DNA of 41,545 bases, from NCBI GenBank assembly GCA_945877005.1, contig CAMCQL010000001.1, positions 1 to 41,545 on the forward strand, given 5' to 3'. How positions within the stretch are numbered: the stretch's first letter is position 1; each line of letters opens with the position of its first letter. Below the pieces are notes generated by a model. That model was not told the origin of the DNA. It was given only the letters and a program-made list of their open reading frames with translations, and made no database searches. This DNA comes from Chryseobacterium gleum. Its GTDB lineage: Bacteria; Bacteroidota; Bacteroidia; Flavobacteriales_D; Crocinitomicaceae. The position numbers and the translations under genes are program-made. Positions 36,122-41,545 of the stretch are shown piece by piece.

Positions 36122-37297
36122 ATGAAGTTTGCTAATATTTCCAAATTGATATTGTATTCAGGTTTAAATACAGTTTTATTGTTAAGTTGTTCATCTGGTA
36201 TAGAGAGCAAACAAGCGATACAAAAACCAAAGTTAGCTGAAGAGAAAAAAGAAGAAGTGAAAGATTCAATCGTTGCGGTTGTAGATACAAGCTTAAATAA
36301 CCTTGCCTTGACTATAGGAGGAATAGATAATGATTTTATTAAAGCTAGAAAATTAAATTCACCTTATTTTTCAACCGTTCAAGCTAATTTTTCTGTGCTT
36401 GAAAACACAAAGCTGTTCCCAATTAAAAAATGGGTGAAAGAAGTTGGAATGTTACCTGAAAAATATAAAACATCGACATTATTTTATCCTTTGGCTGGTG
36501 CTGATTTTGTATATGCAGATGCATTTTTTAATGATGTAGATAATTATATTATGGTAGGATTGGAAAAACCTGGTTTTTTGCATAATTACTCAAGTTTTAC
36601 AAATACTCAAATCGAATCTTATATTTCAAGTGTATATAACAGTTTAGATGTCTCTATGAAATTTGGTTATTTCAAGACAATTAACATGAGGGTACAATTC
36701 AACCAGAAAGTAGTAAATGGAACTATTCATTCATTATTGTTTTATTTAGCTCGAACAGGCAAGAAAATTAGTAATGTGAAACATTTTCAGGTTCAAAATG
36801 ATGGGTCAATAAAATACACTGTAGGAACTGAAGCGATGAAGTCTGCAGGGGTAGAGATTTTATTTCAAAACGAACGTGGAGAAGCTAAAAAGTTATTCTA
36901 TTACAGTACTGATTTGAGCGATGCAAATAAATCATTGGATGCATTTTACAAATGGGTTTCTTCTTTTGGAGCACATAACACCATGTTAAAAGCAGCTTCT
37001 TATTTAAATTCTAGAGCGTATTTTACAAAAACTAGAAATTACATCCTAAATACTAGTCAATTGATTGTTCAAGATGATAGTGGCATTCCTTTTGAATATG
37101 TCTCTAATCAAAAATGGGACGTTAAATTGTATGGTGCATATAGAAAAGTGATTCCTTTGTTTGCTTCCAGAATTCAACCTGATTTAGTTCAAGCTTATCA
37201 AGATTCAACCAAATTAACATCAAAAATATTGCCTTTTAAAATCGGTTACAATGTAATGTTCAATGAAACCAATTTACAGCTTTTTTATAAAAAGTAA
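36122..37297 (+). CDS. Lipoprotein of unknown function, paralogue of the gene at 18674
   Basis: 391 residues. The N-terminal signal with lipobox VLLLSC gives a lipid-anchored Cys near residue 23. A Lys/Glu-rich linker follows. The mature domain repeats the conserved blocks of the 18674 protein: LFYPLAGADFVYADAFF, NYIMVGLEKPG, NGTIHSLLFYLART, MLKAASYLNSR, IVQDDSGIPFEY and IPLFASRIQPDL, ending LPFKIGYN. Length and block spacing agree, so this is a true family. Function unknown. The APC permease gene follows after 65 bp. Unlike its paralogue it has no beta-propeller partner next to it. Confidence 0.8.
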   Translation: MKFANISKLILYSGLNTVLLLSCSSGIESKQAIQKPKLAEEKKEEVKDSIVAVVDTSLNNLALTIGGIDNDFIKARKLNSPYFSTVQANFSVLENTKLFPIKKWVKEVGMLPEKYKTSTLFYPLAGADFVYADAFFNDVDNYIMVGLEKPGFLHNYSSFTNTQIESYISSVYNSLDVSMKFGYFKTINMRVQFNQKVVNGTIHSLLFYLARTGKKISNVKHFQVQNDGSIKYTVGTEAMKSAGVEILFQNERGEAKKLFYYSTDLSDANKSLDAFYKWVSSFGAHNTMLKAASYLNSRAYFTKTRNYILNTSQLIVQDDSGIPFEYVSNQKWDVKLYGAYRKVIPLFASRIQPDLVQAYQDSTKLTSKILPFKIGYNVMFNETNLQLFYKK

Positions 37298-37362
37298 TCA
37301 TTGAAATCATAAGGAGGCAATTGAATAAATAGTGAGAATCATTTTAAGATTAAAATTAAAAC

Positions 37363-38679
37363 ATGAAAGGAAGCACCAAAAAATTCAGCTTATATACTGC
37401 AATTATGATAGTGATTGCAAACATGATCGGTACAGGAGTTTTTACAAGTATTGGTTTTCAAGTTGTTGGTATTAAATCTGGTTCTGCAATCGTCTTGCTA
37501 TGGGTGATCGGTGGTATTATTTCTTTTTTTGGAGCTTATTCCTATGCGATACTTGGATCTTTTTACAAGAAAAATGGAGGTGAATATTTATTTTTAAAAC
37601 AAACCTATTCCGAACGACTTGGTTTTTTATCCGGTTGGATTTCTTTTTTGTTAGGCTTTGCTGCTCCTATTGCCGCTGCATGTTATGCATTTAGTTCTTA
37701 TTTTACTGGGGTAATGAATTTAAATCTTTCAGACAAGTTTTTGGGTGTTACCGTATTAGAAATTGTTTCTATTACTGTATTACTCATTATCACAGCAATT
37801 CATTCGTTTAGTAATCGAGTGAGTGCAGTTTTTCAAAATATTTCTTCAACACTCAAAATAATAATTTTATTACTTTTAATAGTAATAGGTTTGGTGAGTT
37901 CTAAATCAACGAATACTAGTTTTGAATTAGATGGTTTTTTTATTGATAATATTTGGAATAAAGCATTTGCATTCTCATTGTTTTTTGTGACTTATTCTTA
38001 TTCTGGATGGAATGCAGCTTCCTACATTACGGGAGAAGTTAGAAATCCTGAGAGAAATGTTCCTATAGCATTAATTATAGGTACAGGATCTGTTTCCTTG
38101 CTATATGTTTTACTAAATTTTGTCTTTTTAAAAAACATTCCTTTAATCCAAATGGAAAATAAAATTGAAATAGGAACTATTTTCACCACATATATTCTTG
38201 GATCTTTTTGGGGTAAAATTTTTGGAGGGATCATCTCTTTTTTATTAGTTTCCAGTATTTCCAGTATGGTTATTGCAGGTCCAAGAGTGACGAATGCCGT
38301 TGCAAATGATTTCAGTAAACTATCATGGTTTAGTAAACTAAGTCCTCAAGGTTTACCACTAAAAGCACTTTGGGTTCAAGCAATCATTGCCATAGCATTT
38401 ATACTTACATCCTCATTTGAAAGTATGATTACAATGATTGGATTTGTATTAAATCTATTCACTATGTTAACTGTTATCGGTGCTATAAAGGTTGGAAATA
38501 CCTTGAAAGGAGAACGAAAATTGATAAATAAATGGGTTTTTCCATTATTTCCTTTAATCTTTTTGCTCTTCCAAGTTTGGATTCTTATCTTTGGTCTCTA
38601 TTCGCGACCGATTGAGTCGTGTATTGGATTATTGATAACGCTTATTGGAATTCCTATCTACTCATGGGTAAAAAAATAA
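37363..38679 (+). CDS. APC-family amino acid permease
   Basis: 438 residues with about 12 membrane helices. The first helix has MIGTGVFTSIGFQ, the glycine-rich substrate-binding motif of the APC superfamily. Later conserved segments include GGEYLFLKQTYSERLGFLSG, SYSGWNAASYITGEVRNPER (a typical TM6 region and following loop) and ISSMVIAGPR in TM8. Substrate is most likely an amino acid or its antiporter partner, but it cannot be specified from sequence. Its 3' end overlaps the serine hydrolase gene by 16 bp, suggesting linked translation. Confidence 0.92.
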   Translation: MKGSTKKFSLYTAIMIVIANMIGTGVFTSIGFQVVGIKSGSAIVLLWVIGGIISFFGAYSYAILGSFYKKNGGEYLFLKQTYSERLGFLSGWISFLLGFAAPIAAACYAFSSYFTGVMNLNLSDKFLGVTVLEIVSITVLLIITAIHSFSNRVSAVFQNISSTLKIIILLLLIVIGLVSSKSTNTSFELDGFFIDNIWNKAFAFSLFFVTYSYSGWNAASYITGEVRNPERNVPIALIIGTGSVSLLYVLLNFVFLKNIPLIQMENKIEIGTIFTTYILGSFWGKIFGGIISFLLVSSISSMVIAGPRVTNAVANDFSKLSWFSKLSPQGLPLKALWVQAIIAIAFILTSSFESMITMIGFVLNLFTMLTVIGAIKVGNTLKGERKLINKWVFPLFPLIFLLFQVWILIFGLYSRPIESCIGLLITLIGIPIYSWVKK

Positions 38680-39944
38680 CATGTCTTTTTTTTCTGCTAT
38701 TTTCGTTTAATAGTTGGACACAATCACCATCAAATTTAACACCTGAGCAGGTGTTGAAGAAAGTGTTTGATTCAATCGGTAAAATATACCCTGAAATCAT
38801 TCAATCTCCTGAAAAATACCGATTAAAGGTAGTTCTAACAGGAGTTAATCGAAAAAACGATGAAGTGAAATTAGAAACAGCAGGTTTCAGAACAGATGCC
38901 AATGAATACCTCTACCCTGCAAGTACCGTTAAACTTCCATCATTGTTGATTGCATTGGAAGAATCTAACCGTTTACAAGCGAAATATCCATTACTAAGTT
39001 CATCTACTTCTCTTAGTTTCATTAAGAAAAAAGGTTGCTTATCAAGTAGCAACTCATTTAAAATAAACAAGATTTCACATCCTATCACGTTAGATTTATT
39101 GGGAAAACAAGTTTTATTGGTTTCAGACAATAATGCTTATAACTATATATTTGAATACAGCGGACAAAAATTATTGAATCAACGTTTAGCTTCCCTTGGA
39201 TTTGATTCTGCAAGGTTTACAAGAAAGTTTGTTTTAAATTGTTCATTAGAAGAAAATAGGATTTCAGATTCTATTGTCTTTTTAGATGCGAATAACAAAG
39301 CGATTTATTCTCGCCCAATGATCACTAACACGGATTCCATTTTTGTAGATTCAACTGCGACTTTGGGACAAAAATACATTGGGACTGATAAAAAAATTGT
39401 AGAGAAACCTTTTGATTTTTCAAAACAAAACAATTTTAATGTACTTGATTTGCATAAAGTGGTTACAGGATTAATATTTCCTACAAGCTCGTTTTCACAT
39501 AAATTTGATATTACAAAAGAACAAAGGCATTTCTTAATCAAAAACATGGGCGCTTATCCTTATGAATCAGATTTGAACTATTCCAAAACAGACTATTTTC
39601 CAGCCTATAAAAAATACATTTTTTATGGCCGCACCCCACGTGTAGACATAAGTGAAGATACACTCAATAGATTTAGGTCTTTTAATACCGTTGGACTTTC
39701 TTTTGGTTGTGTCATTGATGCTGCTTATTTGGTAGATTATGAAACAGGAAAAGAATGTATTTTGACAATGGCAGTGTATGCAAATAAAGATGAATTAATT
39801 AATGATGCTAAATACGACTACGAAACTTTTGCTTTTCCCTTATTTAAAGATTTTGGACAATTAGTTATGCATTTTTTAAATGAAAATAAATCTGCCGTGC
39901 CTAATTTGAAAACAACTGCCAAAGAAATGGGTTTTCTTAAATAA
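38664..39944 (+). CDS. Exported class A beta-lactamase-fold serine hydrolase
   Basis: 426 residues from the ATG at 38664 (MGKKITCLFFLLFSFNSW then TQ), which gives a standard signal peptide; an upstream ATG at 38619 would lengthen the overlap with the permease and put polar residues before the signal. The SxxK motif is S87-TVK90 in YLYPASTVKLP and the SDN motif is S154-D155-N156 in LVSDNNAYN, as in the beta-lactamase2 family. No KTG motif is visible; the equivalent region reads NTVGLSFGCVIDAAYLVD. It may be a beta-lactamase, a D-amino-acid peptidase or an esterase. It sits directly behind the permease, so uptake and hydrolysis of the same compound is a fair inference. Confidence 0.85.
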   Translation: MGKKITCLFFLLFSFNSWTQSPSNLTPEQVLKKVFDSIGKIYPEIIQSPEKYRLKVVLTGVNRKNDEVKLETAGFRTDANEYLYPASTVKLPSLLIALEESNRLQAKYPLLSSSTSLSFIKKKGCLSSSNSFKINKISHPITLDLLGKQVLLVSDNNAYNYIFEYSGQKLLNQRLASLGFDSARFTRKFVLNCSLEENRISDSIVFLDANNKAIYSRPMITNTDSIFVDSTATLGQKYIGTDKKIVEKPFDFSKQNNFNVLDLHKVVTGLIFPTSSFSHKFDITKEQRHFLIKNMGAYPYESDLNYSKTDYFPAYKKYIFYGRTPRVDISEDTLNRFRSFNTVGLSFGCVIDAAYLVDYETGKECILTMAVYANKDELINDAKYDYETFAFPLFKDFGQLVMHFLNENKSAVPNLKTTAKEMGFLK

Positions 39945-39962
39945 ATAATTTTAAATTAAACA

Positions 39963-40481
39963 ATGGAATTAATTAGGAAAATAAAAATTGGAAGTGCATC
40001 TGATAATGATTTAGTGATAAATAATGAACAGGTGGGCGCGCATCATTTGGAATTAATCCACGATTATCAAGGGAATGTTTTTATTTCAGATTTAAATTCA
40101 TCGAACGGAACTTTTTTGAATAATCAAAAAATAGACGGCTTTTCACAAATTCATTGGGGCGATAAAGTTACAATAGCTGGAAAGTTTATGTTTGATTGGA
40201 TGAAATTAATCACAGACGATAAAAAAGATATTCCTCAATTACATAATAAATCTGAAATTGTTTATTCTGAATTGTCCAATCAAAGAATTAAAATACCAGT
40301 GATTGAGACTGGTTTTTCTTCGGTCGATCATGAAATTGAAACGGAAGAAGAAGAGGAAGATTTATTTATTGAACATTCTAATCCGGTATTACAATTTTAT
40401 TTTAATAATGCTCAAATTGTGAATATTTTCTTATTGAATTTAGTATTGAGTGTTTTATTTTATTTTGCTTTTTTAGTTTGA
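39963..40481 (+). CDS. FHA-domain protein with C-terminal membrane anchor
   Basis: 172 residues. FHA fold at about 5-85: KIGSASDNDLVI, then VGAHHLELIHD, then ISDLNSSNGTFLNN. An acidic linker (TEEEEEDLF) and a single C-terminal hydrophobic helix (about 151-171) follow, so the FHA domain is cytosolic and tail-anchored. The two usual phosphothreonine contacts are changed: the GR motif reads GS (Ser11) and the SRHH motif reads GAHH (25-28). The Asn-Gly of SSNGTF is kept. It starts 19 bp after the serine hydrolase and is followed after 51 bp by the PP2C-like gene. Signalling partner or kinase not in window. Confidence 0.85.
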   Translation: MELIRKIKIGSASDNDLVINNEQVGAHHLELIHDYQGNVFISDLNSSNGTFLNNQKIDGFSQIHWGDKVTIAGKFMFDWMKLITDDKKDIPQLHNKSEIVYSELSNQRIKIPVIETGFSSVDHEIETEEEEEDLFIEHSNPVLQFYFNNAQIVNIFLLNLVLSVLFYFAFLV

Positions 40482-40503
40482 TTCTGAGTTGATAAGAATC
40501 AAA
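40477..40503 (+). other. Inverted repeat spanning the FHA stop codon
   Basis: TTTGATTCT (40477-40485) and AGAATCAAA (40495-40503) form a 9-bp stem with a 9-nt loop that includes the TGA stop. No T run follows, so a terminator is unlikely. It could affect translation of the next gene or be chance. Confidence 0.35.
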
Positions 40504-40532
40504 TTATACTATGAATTTACAAAATTGAAAAG

Positions 40533-41545
40533 ATGAAAGTTGCATACAGCTATAAAACAGACCATAAATCGTTGGAGAATTCAGCTGCCTTGGCAGATAA
40601 AACGACAAAAAATGGTAAAATATTTATTTTAGCGGAAGGTTCAACCAATGATGTCAGAGGTCAATTTGCTGCAAAATTAACGGTACACTCTATTTTAGAA
40701 TTTGTCGATAAAAAAATCTTTTCAAATGTTTATTTGGGTTTGAATGAAGCTATTCAATATGCTAATAGTCAAGTGTATCGTAAGGTTATTCAAGATGAAA
40801 ATTTGAGAGGTGTCCATGTTTCTGTAGCTATATTATTAGTGAAAGATGAGGGGGTTTTCAGTGCAAGTCTTGGAAGCATATATGGCTATGTTAAATCTGA
40901 CAATAAACTTGTGCGATTGCATAAGGATTCAGGAAATGTTCAAGTTCAAGGCTATAAAGACCAATCGAATGTTGTTCCTGTAGCGAAAGCTTTAGGGAAT
41001 TTGCCTTTAGTATCTCCATTCATTTCAAATGCTCCCTATTTAGCAAAACCTGGTGATGTTTTCGTTTTAGCTACATCATCATTGGTGAAATCCATCGGAG
41101 AGACACAATTGAACAATAAGGTGTTTTATACAGATATTGATGTAAATGCAATTGAAATTGTAGAAAGTTCAAAGAAAAATGGAGGGGAAGGTAGTTATAC
41201 TGTTCAGTTAATTACCGTTATTGAAGGGGCAGTTGGAGTAAGTACAATTGCATCTACAAACATATCTTCTCAATCAAAACAACAACCTACGAAACACCAA
41301 GAAAAACTAGAAAAGAAAACAAAAACACCTGTTAATATGAATTTTTTCGGCAAAAAAGCAGGACTAAAAGTTGCTTTACTTGTTGTGGGTGTTTTAATCT
41401 TTTTATTTGCAATGTTACGTTCTCCAAAAGATGATTCAAATATGAAATTTGACGAAAAAGACACATCTGCAATGGTGAATGATACAACAAATCAATACCA
41501 AGATCTTGATGATATTATGGAATACGAAGCTCCTGTTGAGGAGGA
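40533..41545 (+). CDS. PP2C-like pseudophosphatase with membrane anchor, 3' end cut by window
   Basis: The frame opens at an ATG at 40533-40535 and runs to the window end (337 codons). Residues 1-220 follow the PP2C order, including a VAKALGN segment typical of the fold. The metal acids are missing: the DG motif of strand 1 reads AEGSTND (Glu35), GDSR reads GSIY (114-117), the SDG motif reads TSSL (181-184), and the final GDN-T reads GEGSYT. A Ser/Gln/Lys-rich linker precedes a membrane helix at about 275-293, and an acidic tail follows. It lies 51 bp after the FHA protein, probably in the same operon. Fold assignment is moderately firm, loss of catalysis is inferred. Confidence 0.78.
   Translation, partial: MKVAYSYKTDHKSLENSAALADKTTKNGKIFILAEGSTNDVRGQFAAKLTVHSILEFVDKKIFSNVYLGLNEAIQYANSQVYRKVIQDENLRGVHVSVAILLVKDEGVFSASLGSIYGYVKSDNKLVRLHKDSGNVQVQGYKDQSNVVPVAKALGNLPLVSPFISNAPYLAKPGDVFVLATSSLVKSIGETQLNNKVFYTDIDVNAIEIVESSKKNGGEGSYTVQLITVIEGAVGVSTIASTNISSQSKQQPTKHQEKLEKKTKTPVNMNFFGKKAGLKVALLVVGVLIFLFAMLRSPKDDSNMKFDEKDTSAMVNDTTNQYQDLDDIMEYEAPVEE

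Noticed and set aside
37311..37318. Strong Shine-Dalgarno-like AAGGAGGC between the lipoprotein and the permease
   Set aside because: It is 45 bp from the permease ATG and precedes only a four-codon TTG frame; Bacteroidota rarely use such sites, so I take it as chance.
1..41545. tRNA, rRNA, insertion sequence, prophage or toxin-antitoxin genes
   Set aside because: No cloverleaf, rRNA core sequence, transposase or integrase motif, terminal inverted repeat or small coupled toxin-antitoxin pair was seen.

Overview
The window is about 41.5 kb of AT-rich DNA from a member of the Bacteroidota, most likely the Flavobacteriales. The evidence is two secreted proteins with type IX secretion (T9SS) sorting domains (type A and type B), a Rho factor with a long disordered insert, a fused ResB-CcsA cytochrome c assembly protein, the bacillithiol deacetylase BshB1, a BatA-type von Willebrand protein, DUF4199 and DUF5522 proteins, and promoter-like boxes of the Bacteroidota form TAnnTTTG. 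Coding density is high and no gap without a gene exceeds 300 bp. I see no tRNA, rRNA, CRISPR array, insertion sequence or phage gene. The genes at both ends are cut by the window.

Layout. 1-3170 (minus): an export locus of TetR-type regulator, ABC exporter and HlyD-type adaptor (cut). 3355-5652 (plus): rho and a small DUF4199 membrane protein. 5681-10313 (minus): a NarL-type response regulator, then bshB1, which overlaps ccsBA upstream of it. 10455-14744 (minus): a giant T9SS type B secreted protein with seven internal repeats. 14970-15611 (minus): pcm, divergent from miaE and a DUF5522 gene (15782-16550, plus). 16638-17186 (minus): a PlsC-like acyltransferase, divergent from a run of plus-strand envelope genes (17224-24122): an unknown anchored protein, a lipoprotein coupled to a PQQ-like beta-propeller, a coiled-coil membrane protein, and a T9SS type A protein with nine 51-residue repeats.

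24347-33046 (plus) is a tightly packed run: uvrA, a BatA/VWA membrane protein, a dihydroorotase homologue that has lost most metal ligands, a PmtA-like methyltransferase, and an LtaS-like alkaline-phosphatase-superfamily enzyme. 33110-34647 holds two FKBP-type proteins, one cytosolic and one lipoprotein, closed by a clear terminator. 34742-37297 holds a GT-C-like membrane protein and a second copy of the lipoprotein family seen at 18.7 kb. 37363-39944 is an APC permease overlapping a class A beta-lactamase-fold serine hydrolase. 39963 to the end is an FHA protein and a PP2C-like membrane protein.

The recurring theme in Part 2 is degenerate enzymes kept as intact genes: an ABC exporter lacking the signature motif and H-loop, a dihydroorotase fold without its zinc site, a PP2C fold without its metal acids next to an FHA domain without its phosphothreonine ligands, and an FKBP without its key aspartate. 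The FHA/pseudo-PP2C pair is the best candidate for an undescribed system, but it is cut off by the window edge. All assignments rest on reading motifs by eye; no database search was run.
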